From: Actinoplanes sp. NBRC 103695 | Lineage (GTDB): Bacteria > Actinomycetota > Actinomycetes > Mycobacteriales > Micromonosporaceae | Assembly (NCBI RefSeq): GCF_030269485.1 | Contig: NZ_BSTL01000044.1 | Location: 1 to 55,343 of the forward strand | Reading direction: 5' to 3' | DNA length: 55,343 bases | Part shown: positions 1 to 8,067 of the stretch, piece after piece | Numbering within the stretch: the stretch's first letter is position 1 | How the letters are laid out: each line of letters opens with the position of its first letter | The notes under the pieces: model-generated | Database searches by the model: none | Seen by the model: the letters and a program-made list of their open reading frames with translations, nothing else | What the model was told of the DNA's origin: nothing | Made by a program: the position numbers and the translations under genes

Positions 1-42
1 CCAGCAACACGGAGGAACCCGGCCGAGCGCCGGGCCCTCACC

Positions 43-609
43 ATGCCTACAGAACAGCTAAAAGCACGCGAATCGCATTCATCGAATCATAGCTATGGGC
101 CGACGGCCAAGCGAAAGACTGAGGCTAAGAGCGGTTCGGCCGGCACGGTTGACCTAGACCCGATGGTTGCTGCCGCGCTGCGCCAGCACGTGCGGACGTT
201 CCCGCCGGTTGAGGTTGGAATGGTCGAATTCACAGCAGGCCCCACGATCGAGCGCCGGGTGCCTCGCCTGTTCCACGACCACGCACAAGAACCCGTTCAC
301 GGATCGGACGTGGCCGGCCGAGTGGGTCAAGTGGCGCGAGCGGGCTGGCCGGCCGAGTGGGTCAAGTGGCGCGAGCGGGCTGGCCGGCCGAAGGAGCACG
401 GCGGATTCCATGCACTGCGGCACTTCTTCGCCACGACGTTGATCACGAATCACGCGGACCCGAAGGAGGTCCAGCGGGCGCTTCGGCATCGGACTCTGCA
501 GATCACCCTGGAGACCTATGTGCACTTCTGGCCTCGCCGGGAACGGCGTCGCGGAGTGGTGGGAGATGTTCTGCGACAGGCAGCGGCCGGAACACCGGAC
601 CAGACCTGA
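43..609 (+). pseudogene. tyrosine recombinase (integrase) C-terminal remnant, element 1
   Basis: This is the catalytic C-terminal part of a phage/AICE-type tyrosine recombinase. The box HALRHFFATTLI supplies the catalytic H-x-x-R, and LRHRTLQITLETYVHF supplies the second His and the nucleophilic Tyr. The N-terminal arm-binding and core-binding domains are absent, so it cannot be functional. Against the second copy at 9491-9922 it has an extra C in the stretch before residue 85 and a perfect 35-bp tandem duplication just after (about 310-385, GCCGGCCGAGTGGGTCAAGT...). Together they add 36 bp, so the frame is lost and regained. The gene ends 63 bp before an attachment core, the usual position for an integrase. 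It belongs to an element whose remainder lies left of the window. The ATG at 43 is only the first in-frame start and need not be real. Confidence 0.75.
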
Positions 610-672
610 TGTGGTCCGTAAGCGGTCCCGATGATCATGGGCCTGCGTTTCCGCAGCTCAGAGCGAAGTTTT

Positions 673-697
673 GTGGAGCCCAGGGGACTTGAACCCC
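673..697. other. attachment-site core, left copy (tRNA-Ala 3' end)
   Basis: These 25 bp are identical to the last 25 bp at the 3' end of tRNA-Ala at 9986-10010 (starting GTGGAGCCCAGGGG). No other part of the tRNA is present, so this is a displaced core from site-specific integration and not a tRNA gene. It marks the boundary between two adjacent integrated elements. Confidence 0.85.
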
Positions 698-1073
698 AAA
701 ACGCGTACGCTAGGTCACCGAGTCGACCTCCCCAGCCTGAGCTGCCGTTGTCCGATACGGCCTTCCAGCGTCTGACAGCGGTTTACACGCTCTGGTGGTC
801 CCGATGTGGTCCCGATGATCTTCCTGACTCTTTCGCCTTCCTTGTGCTGCCTCTGCCGTGACGCGAGACTGACCGCGGATACAAGGCCCTCCGGTTGAGG
901 CGGCGCACCGATCGGCGAAATCAGGCAGAGCGTCCGCGGATATCGGCGGGGCCGGCTATTTTTGAGACACCAATGGGTGATTGTTCCCTAACTTTCTCCG
1001 CGGCCACATCTTCTTGACGCATCACTGACAAGTCCCGTCTACAATTCCCACTACAACCGACTTTGGGGGGAAG
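698..1073. other. gap after attachment core
   Basis: I see no convincing gene. At about 796-825 lie two more copies of a GGTCCCGAT motif that also occurs just downstream of both integrase remnants (near 627 and 9938, as GGTCCCGATGATC or a one-base variant), possibly integrase arm-type sites or a scar of a further insertion. The last 100 bp are AT-richer and probably hold the promoter of the gene at 1074. Confidence 0.35.
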
Positions 1074-1652
1074 TTGGACTATCAAGACGAAGAAGACGAT
1101 GTCCGCCGCATCCGTGAGAATCTGCTGGGAGCATCCCAGGGCGCCAAGCAATCGAATTCCAAGATGGTCTCAGAGAGCGCGCTTCAGCGAGACGCCGAAC
1201 TCGAAGAGGGACTTCGGAGCCTCGGACTGAACCGTCGTGAGCGAGAACAGTGGCGCGGGCGAAGGAACGCCCCTAGGCCACGCCGTGATGACAAGACCTA
1301 CGCGGTGAAACGGCTTAGGTTCTACCTCGATGAACGAGTCAACTGGAACGAAACAACCGCGAACCGGGATGAAGTCGCCGCCGCATGGGCACGTTTATGC
1401 GACTACAACGTCGAAAAGACGCTTCAGTGGTGGAAATTGGGCGTCGATCCGCTCGACGTCGACACGCTTACCCGGCTAGTAGGTGAGGGATTCCACCCGG
1501 CCGACCTCTTTGTCGAAATCCGTGGCAAGACCGTCTCGCAATACCTCAAGGACGGAAATTCGATGGAGTGGTGCCTCCTAGCTCTGGATTGGGCAGGGCG
1601 AAGAGGCAGCGCTTGGGGCATTTCTAATGAGACCAGAGACTTCAGAGCATGA
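1074..1652 (+). CDS. hypothetical protein, element cargo
   Basis: A 192-residue soluble, charged protein that I do not recognise. It begins DYQDEEDDVRRIRENLLG and has a central basic stretch (about residues 55-75, RREREQWRGRRNAPRPRRDD) followed by a helical, Trp-containing C-terminal half (AAAWARLCDYNVEKTLQWWK, then a segment reading DPLDVDTLTRLVGEGFHPAD). There is no signal peptide or membrane segment. The TTG start is chosen because a GGGGGG stretch lies 3-9 bp upstream and no better start exists. Codon use is less GC-biased than in the core genome, consistent with acquired DNA. It stands alone, followed by about 530 bp without a gene. Confidence 0.55.
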   Translation: MDYQDEEDDVRRIRENLLGASQGAKQSNSKMVSESALQRDAELEEGLRSLGLNRREREQWRGRRNAPRPRRDDKTYAVKRLRFYLDERVNWNETTANRDEVAAAWARLCDYNVEKTLQWWKLGVDPLDVDTLTRLVGEGFHPADLFVEIRGKTVSQYLKDGNSMEWCLLALDWAGRRGSAWGISNETRDFRA

Positions 1653-1721
1653 CGTCCTGAGTGCGATCTTCGTACAACGTGCCCTTGCCATCCCGTCCGC
1701 CGTCGACCCACACATCGTGGT

Positions 1722-1795
1722 GCGGACGTGCCCCAGGGCGCCAAGGTGGAGCGCCCTACCGGACGTACGACCTTGGCGCCCTGGGGCACGTCTGC
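1722..1795. repeat. long perfect inverted repeat (23-bp arms)
   Basis: Bases 1725-1747 and 1770-1792 are perfectly complementary over 23 bp (core CCCCAGGGCGCCAAGGT), with a 22-nt spacer and further near-pairing outward to 1722/1795. There is no T-tract on either side, so it is not a standard intrinsic terminator. It sits in the gene-free stretch 1653-2186. The rest of that stretch shows only GC-rich sequence with shorter palindromes around 1930-1975. Confidence 0.8.
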
Positions 1796-2186
1796 TCGGC
1801 TCCGCCTGGCTCGATGGCGGGTGGGATGGCCATCCCAGAAGCCTGAGTGCTCCCGCCGGAGGCTCATGACGCTTCGGTCGCCAGCAGAGACTGACCGGCG
1901 CGCCGGCCGATGCCGACCGAAGGTCGCCAGCAGGCCGAGCGCGGCGGCCGCGCCGCGCTTGCGCGCCGCGGCGCCTTGATAGAGAAGAGATCTATTCGGC
2001 AGTGCACCAGGGCTTGCCTGGCCACGAGCACCGGCACGGCCAGACTTCGATCACTTCATTCATAGGGCTTGCTACGCGCCCCAAGCACCCGAGGGCCAGA
2101 CGTACTTTCGGTTCACATTCCAACACGGAGCGTAGATGTTGTCGTACGGTCGCTATAGCATGGCAAGCGACGTTGAGGGGAGGTTG

Positions 2187-2396
2187 ATGATGACGGCAGA
2201 CGCTCACGAGGCGACGAACAACACGGATGAGTCTGAGGTATTCGAGCTGTCACCAGAGGAGTGGCAGGCTGCGGTACTTCGCGGCCTGGAGCGCGTTGGA
2301 CTAACGCGGGCGGAACTCAAGGAGCAGGCACGCGAGCGAAACTTCAGCTCTACCGAAGCTCGCAAACTGTGGATGATCATCGGTGACCCGGCCTGA
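2187..2396 (+). CDS. small acidic protein, first gene of the Ntn-hydrolase locus
   Basis: A 69-residue protein with an acidic, flexible N-terminus (about 25 residues) and a compact helical C-terminus: SPEEWQAAVLRGLERVGLTR, then AELKEQARERNFSSTEARKLWMIIG. From memory, small actinobacterial proteins ending in a similar 'F-S-S-x-x-A-R-K-L-W-x-x-I-G' block sit directly upstream of proteins like the next gene; I know no assigned function. The ATG at 2187 follows GAGGGGAGG with good spacing. Its 3' end overlaps the next gene by 14 bp, indicating translational coupling. An antitoxin- or adaptor-like role is only a guess. Confidence 0.6.
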   Translation: MMTADAHEATNNTDESEVFELSPEEWQAAVLRGLERVGLTRAELKEQARERNFSSTEARKLWMIIGDPA

Positions 2397-3042
2397 CCTG
2401 CCGGCACAAGCCCGTGCCTTCGCTAACAAAATCCGGACACTTCTGAATCAAACTGTAGCTGATCATGCCCAGGTCTCTGCCGGCGTAGTCGATGCCGATC
2501 AGATGATCACAGTCGGCACCCACCTCAGCCTACGAGACCTCAGCACTAAACCAACGCCCCTTCTCTCGTCCAGCAAAGACTTCCAGTGCTTTCTTGACGT
2601 TCAGTATCAGCTCTTCCTTGAAAAAACTGAAGATCATTATCTAACGGTTGCGACATCCTTCTTCGGCGTATATGGCTTACGGGATGCTAAAGATCCATTC
2701 TTCCACTACGACTATGAACGCAACAAGGCCGGATACACCGAGGCTCACGTTCAGGTTCTAGGCGAGAACACGGGCTTAACGCCGATGATGCATGCCCTAT
2801 GCACGAGACGAAAGAAGAAGAGCATGGGCGAGCTTCACTTTCCCGTAGGAGGAAGGCGATTTCGCCCCGCGCTCGAAGACGTCCTAGAGTTTCTGATTGA
2901 CGAACAACTGATAAACGCGAAGGACGACTGGCGCGAGCGCCTCTCAGAAACCCGGGAAGAGTTTCGCGACATTCAGCTGAAGGCCGCCATTCGCCAGAAT
3001 CCCCAATTGGCCAGAGATGTATTAAGCTCCCTTCCAGCCTGA
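2383..3042 (+). CDS. hypothetical protein with conserved GELHFPVGGRRFRPALEDV motif
   Basis: A 219-residue soluble protein starting at GTG inside the 3' end of the preceding gene. The N-terminal third is variable. The centre reads like an alpha/beta domain (FFHYDYERNKAGYTEAHVQV), and the C-terminal block GELHFPVGGRRFRPALEDV followed by LEFLIDEQLI is the most characteristic part. I recall this block from uncharacterised actinobacterial proteins that travel with a small helical partner as here, but cannot name a family. Codon use is AT-richer than in the core genes. The gene lies 47 bp upstream of the Ntn-hydrolase-like gene on the same strand, so the set is probably co-transcribed. I cannot identify catalytic residues. 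Confidence 0.65.
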   Translation: MTRPDLPAQARAFANKIRTLLNQTVADHAQVSAGVVDADQMITVGTHLSLRDLSTKPTPLLSSSKDFQCFLDVQYQLFLEKTEDHYLTVATSFFGVYGLRDAKDPFFHYDYERNKAGYTEAHVQVLGENTGLTPMMHALCTRRKKKSMGELHFPVGGRRFRPALEDVLEFLIDEQLINAKDDWRERLSETREEFRDIQLKAAIRQNPQLARDVLSSLPA

Positions 3043-3089
3043 TCCTTCGAACCACCTTCGGCACGACACGCCAGGAAGCAGGAATATCG

Positions 3090-4463
3090 ATGACGGCCGA
3101 GATGGTCGTGATGAATCGGTCTGCGATCGCGTTGGCGGCCGACTCCGCAGTAACGATTACTTCTCCTTCTTCGGATGGAGGAGAGGTACGGAAGATCTAC
3201 GCGAACGCCAACAAGCTCTTCGAACTGATACGTGGCCGGCCTGTCGGGATCATGATCTACAATAGTGCCGACTTCGTCCAAGTACCATGGGAAACCCTGG
3301 TCAAGGTTTACAGGTCACGCAGGGTCGGCGCGTCATTCAACACGGTACCTGAATATGTTGCCGATTTCTGCGCTTTCCTTAGGGAAAATGTCGAACAACT
3401 AATTCCAGCGGATGCTCAGAAGACGTACGCCGAGTTGACTGTTTCGCAACTAGTAAACCGGATCATCGAGACGGCTGAGGACCTTGCTCTAGAAGCCGTA
3501 GAAGAGGGAAAGTTCCCGCGAATCAATGCGTCAGTTCGCAAAGCGGTCTTGGAGAGCCTCCTACAGGGCCTGGAGGCAAATACCGATGAGGTCGCGCCCT
3601 GGGCAATCGGTCTCACCGAGGCCGAAATAATTAGAGATTACGCCAGCCTGGTGGAATTAGTTCCTGACCGCATGCAAGGAACTCAGCTAACTAAGAAGAA
3701 CCGTCTGCGTGTCCTAGGTTCTGCCATATCGATTATTCTCAGAAATTCGGAGACGCCTGCTACCACCGGAGTAGTCATCGCCGGATTCGGCGAATCGGAC
3801 GTATTCCCAAGCGCAGTCCACGTACAGATAGGCGGATTGTTTGCGGGCCGCCTCGTTGTCTCCGATGACCAAACGATGGAAGTCACGGCTGAGCGCCCAT
3901 CAATCATCCGCCCATTTGCCCAAACAACAGAGGCAGCCACGTTTCTCTTCGGCATTGATCCGGCCGTAAAGCAGGAGATTGAAATCTGGTGGGGCACATG
4001 GCTCAATGAGCGCCTTGGGCCGGCTGCACAACGGATAGTATCCCGCGAAGCTCCTTCGTTGAGCAAGCGAAAGGTTGAGGACATTGGGCGTCGATTCACC
4101 CGCTTTGGTGGCGCGTCCTGGTCGCTTTTCGCCGAGTTCATGAACGAGCTTCATTCAAAGCTCCGTTACGGACCCATCGAGGCGAGCGCCGCTTACTTAT
4201 CGAAGGGTGAGATCGCCAGCCTCGCCGAGAACATGGTTAATCTCGCTTCCCTGCGCAACCGTGTGTCAATCGACCGCGACGAGACCGTCGGCGGGGCCAT
4301 CGATGTGGCCGTTATATCGCCGGGTGACGGCTTTGTCTGGATCAGACGTAAGCACTACTTTGACCAGCGTTTCAACCCAACGTGGGCTCCCAGGCAACAG
4401 TCACATGCGGTAGTCTCGTTATCAGGAGGAGTGTCTGAGGGGGGCCGTAGTGACTTTGCTTAG
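3090..4463 (+). CDS. proteasome/HslV-like Ntn-hydrolase-fold protein
   Basis: A 457-residue protein whose N-terminus reads like a proteasome beta or HslV subunit. After removal of the initiator Met, Thr2 would be the N-terminal nucleophile. SAIALAADSAVTI matches the beta-strand and turn carrying Asp17 (here Asp18, exactly 16 residues after Thr2). KIYANANKLFEL matches the strand carrying Lys33 (here Lys42, with an insertion of about 8 residues in the preceding loop). GRPVGIMIYNSADF continues the fold. The remaining roughly 380 residues, largely helical, have no counterpart in HslV or proteasome beta subunits, which are less than about 300 residues. The ATG follows an AGGAAGCAGGA Shine-Dalgarno region, and Thr at position 2 suits methionine aminopeptidase. 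The function is unknown; a nuclear-family amidase or peptidase activity is inferred from the motif alone. It is the third gene of an acquired, AT-richer operon. Confidence 0.65.
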   Translation: MTAEMVVMNRSAIALAADSAVTITSPSSDGGEVRKIYANANKLFELIRGRPVGIMIYNSADFVQVPWETLVKVYRSRRVGASFNTVPEYVADFCAFLRENVEQLIPADAQKTYAELTVSQLVNRIIETAEDLALEAVEEGKFPRINASVRKAVLESLLQGLEANTDEVAPWAIGLTEAEIIRDYASLVELVPDRMQGTQLTKKNRLRVLGSAISIILRNSETPATTGVVIAGFGESDVFPSAVHVQIGGLFAGRLVVSDDQTMEVTAERPSIIRPFAQTTEAATFLFGIDPAVKQEIEIWWGTWLNERLGPAAQRIVSREAPSLSKRKVEDIGRRFTRFGGASWSLFAEFMNELHSKLRYGPIEASAAYLSKGEIASLAENMVNLASLRNRVSIDRDETVGGAIDVAVISPGDGFVWIRRKHYFDQRFNPTWAPRQQSHAVVSLSGGVSEGGRSDFA

Positions 4464-4677
4464 CTTGCTCCGACAGTCGCACGGAAGCAGCGCGACCCGT
4501 GACCGTCGCATCAGATCGGTCTCGTCGGGGACTCTGCCCGCTTCGACCAGGGACGCTGTCAAGCAGCGAGCGGTGGAAGCTGCGGAGTCAGCGCTTCAGA
4601 CGGCGTTGGAGGATCGCAACGTCCGCGGAAGCGTCGGCTTCGTTTCGAGCCGGACTCGCCTGAGCCGTCCGCGTTAG
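4450..4677 (+). CDS. small hypothetical protein overlapping the Ntn-hydrolase gene
   Basis: A possible 75-residue basic protein starting at GTG 14 bp before the stop of the Ntn-hydrolase-like gene (MTLLSLLRQSHGSSATRDRR at the start). The centre (RDAVKQRAVEAAESALQTAL) could form a helix. The overlap with GAGGAGTGTCTGAGGGGGGC upstream supports translation, but I recognise no family and it could be a chance frame. Confidence 0.35.
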   Translation: MTLLSLLRQSHGSSATRDRRIRSVSSGTLPASTRDAVKQRAVEAAESALQTALEDRNVRGSVGFVSSRTRLSRPR

Positions 4678-4754
4678 AACTTGAAGATGGCAGCTCGCCT
4701 ACGCCGGCCCAGAGCCCCAGATGGTGCAGGGATCGTCGACTAAGGTGCTGATGC

Positions 4755-4991
4755 GTGCCCCAAGTCCCCGATATCGACGCCGAGTGGTGGACCACCTCGG
4801 ACGTAGCCGCCTACCTTAGCGTTCGAATCTCTACGGTGAGCGGTTACCGGAATCGAGGTCAGATGCCTGAGCCGGACATGAAGCTGGGACGGACTCAGGC
4901 ATGGAAGCCTTCGACCATCGTCGAATGGCACGCCCGCCGTCCGCGGCCTGGCGTAGGCGGCCGGCCTCCCGGATCGGATGAGTCACCCTAA
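4755..4991 (+). CDS. helix-turn-helix DNA-binding protein (AlpA/MerR-like)
   Basis: A 78-residue protein with a single winged-helix/MerR-type HTH: WTTSDVAAYLSVRISTVSGY is the recognition unit, followed by RNRGQMPEPD and LGRTQAWKPSTIVEWHARRP, which form the wing and C-terminal helix. Such small proteins act as excisionases or regulators in integrative elements. It starts at GTG and lies 9 bp upstream of the phosphotransferase gene on the same strand. In an AICE-like element an Xis or control role is plausible but not shown. Confidence 0.65.
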   Translation: MPQVPDIDAEWWTTSDVAAYLSVRISTVSGYRNRGQMPEPDMKLGRTQAWKPSTIVEWHARRPRPGVGGRPPGSDESP

Positions 4992-5000
4992 GGTGATGGC

Positions 5001-5912
5001 GTGGGTCGTTCTCCGAGTCCGTCTGTACCTCCGCTGACCGCACAGCTCGCCACAGAGTTGTTGGACGAAGCGTGCTATGTCGCTGGGCTGGATGCCACTA
5101 GTGCTCAGCCCCTACGGCTCGGCGAGAACGCGTTGTTCCAGCTTCCGGCTTCGGCGGTAGTGGTCCGCATCGCCCGGGCGATGGCGTACTGGTCGGATGC
5201 GGTCAACGAAGTCAACGTCGCCCGCTGGCTCGGGGATAGGTCTTTCCCGGGCGCCGAGGTCCTTGACGTTCTACAGCCGATTGAAGTCGGCGGTCATCCC
5301 GTGACCTTCTGGCGTTTCATCGATGGACGGGACGGTGGCCGCGATGACATTGGCGCCCTGGGCGCGGTCCTCAGGCGGCTGCACTCGCTTCCACGCCCAA
5401 CGTCCTTCAACCTGCCGTCCGAGGACATCCTCGGCAGAGTCGACTCTCGTGTCTCCAACGCAGCGGTATCCGACGAAGACAAACGCTTCCTCAGACGCCT
5501 GGTGAACGACCTCACCTCGAGGCTCGAAGGACTAGTTTTTCCGCTGGCGCCGGCTCCGACCCATGGGGACGCGCACGTGAAGAACATCATGATCAGAGAC
5601 AGTGAGGCTGTGATGATCGACTTCGAGCGCTTCGCTTGGGGTCAGCCGGAGTGGGACCTCGCAATGACGGCAACGGAGTACGCGTCAGCTGGCTGGTGGA
5701 GTCCTGAGGAGTACCGCACGTTCGTTGATGCCTACGGGTACGACGTCATGTCGTGGGAAGAGGGCTTCGACGTACTCCGCCGGGTACACGAGCTCAAGAT
5801 GACGACCTGGCTCATGCAGAACGTTAACGAGTCGCCCCAGATCTCTGAGGAGTTTCAGGTGCGGATGCGGACGATCCGCGGAGGCGCCTCGGAGACCTGG
5901 CGGGCCTTCTAA
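5001..5912 (+). CDS. aminoglycoside phosphotransferase family protein
   Basis: A 303-residue protein of the APH/choline-kinase-like fold. The catalytic loop is PTHGDAHVKNIM (His188-Gly-Asp190 and Asn195), and the metal-binding MIDFE is at residues 205-209. RWLGDRSFPGAEV with VTFWRFIDG, which follow the N-lobe, are typical of this family. It would transfer phosphate from ATP to a small-molecule hydroxyl. The substrate cannot be read from sequence, and such proteins often do not confer drug resistance. The GTG start follows AAGGTG. It overlaps by 4 bp the convergent regulator gene downstream. Likely cargo of the integrated element. Confidence 0.8.
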   Translation: MGRSPSPSVPPLTAQLATELLDEACYVAGLDATSAQPLRLGENALFQLPASAVVVRIARAMAYWSDAVNEVNVARWLGDRSFPGAEVLDVLQPIEVGGHPVTFWRFIDGRDGGRDDIGALGAVLRRLHSLPRPTSFNLPSEDILGRVDSRVSNAAVSDEDKRFLRRLVNDLTSRLEGLVFPLAPAPTHGDAHVKNIMIRDSEAVMIDFERFAWGQPEWDLAMTATEYASAGWWSPEEYRTFVDAYGYDVMSWEEGFDVLRRVHELKMTTWLMQNVNESPQISEEFQVRMRTIRGGASETWRAF

Positions 5913-7306
5913 CGTAGGTGCGCAGCCAGGGCTCGGTCCTTCAGGATCAGGCCCTCGGCCAGATCGCGGACCGACGGGTGGTCGAGGTGCCTGCCTGCGG
6001 CGAGCGTCTTGCAGAAGTCGGTGAGGTATCGGAGCTGGCGGCTGGATTGCACGGATCCGGCGAGCTCGACTGACCTCGTGGCCAGCGTCACCGCCTCGTC
6101 GAGGTTGCCGGCTGCCAAGGCGCCTTCCGCGTGCACGATGTTGATGAAGGACTGCGTACGGGCTGGGGTGAGTTGTAGGTCGATGGCCTGGGCGGCGAAG
6201 AGCTGGGTCTTCTGTGCCTGGCCGAGTTCGCGGAAGCAGTGCGCAGCCTCTCCTGCGAGCTCAAGGGCATCGAAGTAGGCGATCCACTCCGGGTCTTCGG
6301 CTTCTACCCGAAGTGCGAACTCCCGCTCAGCTCGGTTGAGGGCGGTGCCGGACCCGCGAGCATCCCCGAGGCTGGCCAGGGCGCGCGCCTCCATCGCGAG
6401 GGCCATGGAGCTGACTGTCCTGGACTTCAAGCCGAGCATGGTGCTCTGGGCTGCGCGTGCGAAGTGGACGGCTTCGTTGAAGTTGCCCAGGTAGTTCGCC
6501 TGGTGGCTCAGGTTGGATAGGATCTTCGCACCCATGAGGGCATCGCCTGCGTCGCGCGCGAGTCGAAGGCCCTGGGTGTAGTAGCGCTGGGCTGCGCCAT
6601 GGTGTCCGGCGTCGTAGGCACTCCACCCCAGCATCGCCGCGGCGTCCGCTGCTGCCGCGTATATCGCTCGGCTGGCTGTCTCTCCGCGTGCACCTCTGAG
6701 CGCCGGAACTATCTCCGCTCGCCAGTAGGCAAGCAGCAATCTCCGGCTATGTCCGCCGCCATATCGGAAGTCCAGGTCGACGAGCGTCCGGACCGTGGCT
6801 CGTATGCGGCCGGCTAGTCCGTCATGACCGCCATTGGGTACGCCCAGGGTGTCCTGCCAGTTGGGCGCGGAGAACAGGTATCCGGTGATGACGCTCGGCA
6901 CCGGCGTGGGATCCCAGGGGGTCGAGTTCACGGCTGAGTCGTCGGTCATGTCGGCTGCGGTCAAGCTGTCGAGTACGTCAGTCGCGCGCGACGGGCTGGC
7001 AGGAAAGAGCACTGCGTCCTGCGCGAGATCGATCGAAGTCCCTGCGGCGGTGGAGCCGAAGCCGATCTCGTCGAAGGTGACAACTCGGCCGAGCTTGGTG
7101 CCGAGAGCGGTGGCGATGCACCTGATCGTGTCTTCGTGGGGATGGCCGCCGTCGAGCCAGCGCTTGACCGAGGTGTGGTCCGGGGAGATGTTCAGGCCGC
7201 TGCGGGCGGCCTCCGCGCGTACCCGGGCCGCGAGTCCCTTGTTGGTGACCGCGGCTTGGGTCATCACGGTCTCAAGGTGTCGGTTCGGAGCCTTCTTATC
7301 GGTCAC
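5909..7306 (-). CDS. XRE-like transcriptional regulator with TPR domain
   Basis: A protein of about 465 residues. An N-terminal HTH-like segment (LAARVRAEAARSGLNISPDH followed by TSVKRWLDGGHPHEDTIRCI) is followed by a long alpha-helical region with tetratricopeptide-like repeats (for example AAAMLGWSAYDAGHHGAAQR and YTQGLRLARDAGDALMGAKI). This layout is common in actinobacterial regulators of antibiotic and element genes. I chose the GTG at 7306 (VTDKKAPNRHLETVMTQ) because an upstream extension to 7366 would run into the operator-like repeats at 7349-7386. It is convergent with the phosphotransferase gene and divergent from the small genes to its right. Confidence 0.75.
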   Translation of the reverse strand: MTDKKAPNRHLETVMTQAAVTNKGLAARVRAEAARSGLNISPDHTSVKRWLDGGHPHEDTIRCIATALGTKLGRVVTFDEIGFGSTAAGTSIDLAQDAVLFPASPSRATDVLDSLTAADMTDDSAVNSTPWDPTPVPSVITGYLFSAPNWQDTLGVPNGGHDGLAGRIRATVRTLVDLDFRYGGGHSRRLLLAYWRAEIVPALRGARGETASRAIYAAAADAAAMLGWSAYDAGHHGAAQRYYTQGLRLARDAGDALMGAKILSNLSHQANYLGNFNEAVHFARAAQSTMLGLKSRTVSSMALAMEARALASLGDARGSGTALNRAEREFALRVEAEDPEWIAYFDALELAGEAAHCFRELGQAQKTQLFAAQAIDLQLTPARTQSFINIVHAEGALAAGNLDEAVTLATRSVELAGSVQSSRQLRYLTDFCKTLAAGRHLDHPSVRDLAEGLILKDRALAAHLR

Positions 7307-7348
7307 CTTCGCCTCGCCACCTCCCGTTTCTCTGTAGCCGGCCAACGG

Positions 7349-7386
7349 GTGCACCCCCGAGTGCACATGTGCGCCCCCTCGTGCGC
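7349..7386. promoter_or_regulatory. operator-like repeat pair upstream of the TPR regulator
   Basis: Two 18-bp near-identical units (GTGCaCCCCCgaGTGCaC and GTGCgCCCCCtcGTGCgC) lie 2 bp apart, giving four GTGC half-sites at 7349, 7361, 7369 and 7381. They lie 43 bp upstream of the regulator's start, in the divergent region before the plus-strand genes, so autoregulation by the TPR regulator is plausible. Confidence 0.45.
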
Positions 7387-7541
7387 CCTGCCTGTTGGAT
7401 CAAAACGGCGAGAGTCTCATATGGGGCAAGCAATCGTACTCATAGTCATCGAGAGATGACGCTCTTTGAATACAAAGTCAGCTTGCACTCTACACCTCAG
7501 GGCAACCTGCGTGGTGCTTCAGCGGAGGGAGTTGACCGGCT

Positions 7542-7769
7542 ATGCCAAAGAGCGTGGTGCCCCCGTCGGGCAACGGCGGCGAGGAGCCGATCGACAGCCC
7601 GCACCGTGCCGGCGTCGAGAGTTCGTCGGGCAGGTGCTCGTCGTGCGAGGGACGAGGCTGGAAGTTTGCCTCGCCGCGTCGGACGACCCGGATCGTCGAG
7701 GGCGCCGTTCAGCTCGTACGTCGGGGTTGCCCTGACTGCTCCCCTCCGTCTCACCCACGCCTTCCGTGA
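7542..7769 (+). CDS. small putative zinc-ribbon protein
   Basis: A possible 75-residue protein with two Cys pairs, RCSSCEGRGWK and RRGCPDCS, spaced like a zinc ribbon. I have seen comparable short Cys-pair proteins in Micromonosporaceae and Streptomyces element regions, without a known function. The ATG follows GGAGGGAGTTGACC. Codon bias is weak, so this could be a chance frame. The gap 7387-7541 before it probably holds divergent promoters. Confidence 0.4.
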   Translation: MPKSVVPPSGNGGEEPIDSPHRAGVESSSGRCSSCEGRGWKFASPRRTTRIVEGAVQLVRRGCPDCSPPSHPRLP

Positions 7770-7824
7770 GTCTCAGCTGCACGCCAGACCCACGACACCT
7801 CGGCAAGCTTAAGGAGCGAACGCC

Positions 7825-8067
7825 TTGTCCTTACTGCCTTTCGACAGAAGCGATCCACCGCACACCCCGCCGGACGGATGCGACGACCCGCTGAAGTGGG
7901 CGATGGCTCATCGCCTGTTCCAGGATCACAGGGCGAACGGTGACGGGGCTTGCCTCACGTGCGTCCCGGTGAAGCTCGTTCCATGCCACGGCCGGGATCT
8001 CGCGCTGCGCGGCTTCCTGAGCTCGTTGGGGCTCGACGACCTCGTCCTCCCAACTAAGGCGAACTGA
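7825..8067 (+). CDS. small Cys-containing hypothetical protein
   Basis: An 80-residue protein with a TTG start 9-12 bp after AAGGAGCG. It contains ACLTCVPVKLVPCHGRDLA, a CxxC plus a third Cys and a His that could bind a metal, and ends overlapping the next gene (TGATG). Short CxxC proteins of this kind are frequent between the regulatory and integration modules of actinobacterial integrative elements. Function unknown. Confidence 0.5.
   Translation: MSLLPFDRSDPPHTPPDGCDDPLKWAMAHRLFQDHRANGDGACLTCVPVKLVPCHGRDLALRGFLSSLGLDDLVLPTKAN

Noticed and set aside
673..697. Second tRNA-Ala gene
   Set aside because: Only the last 25 bases of the tRNA are present; no D-arm or anticodon arm.
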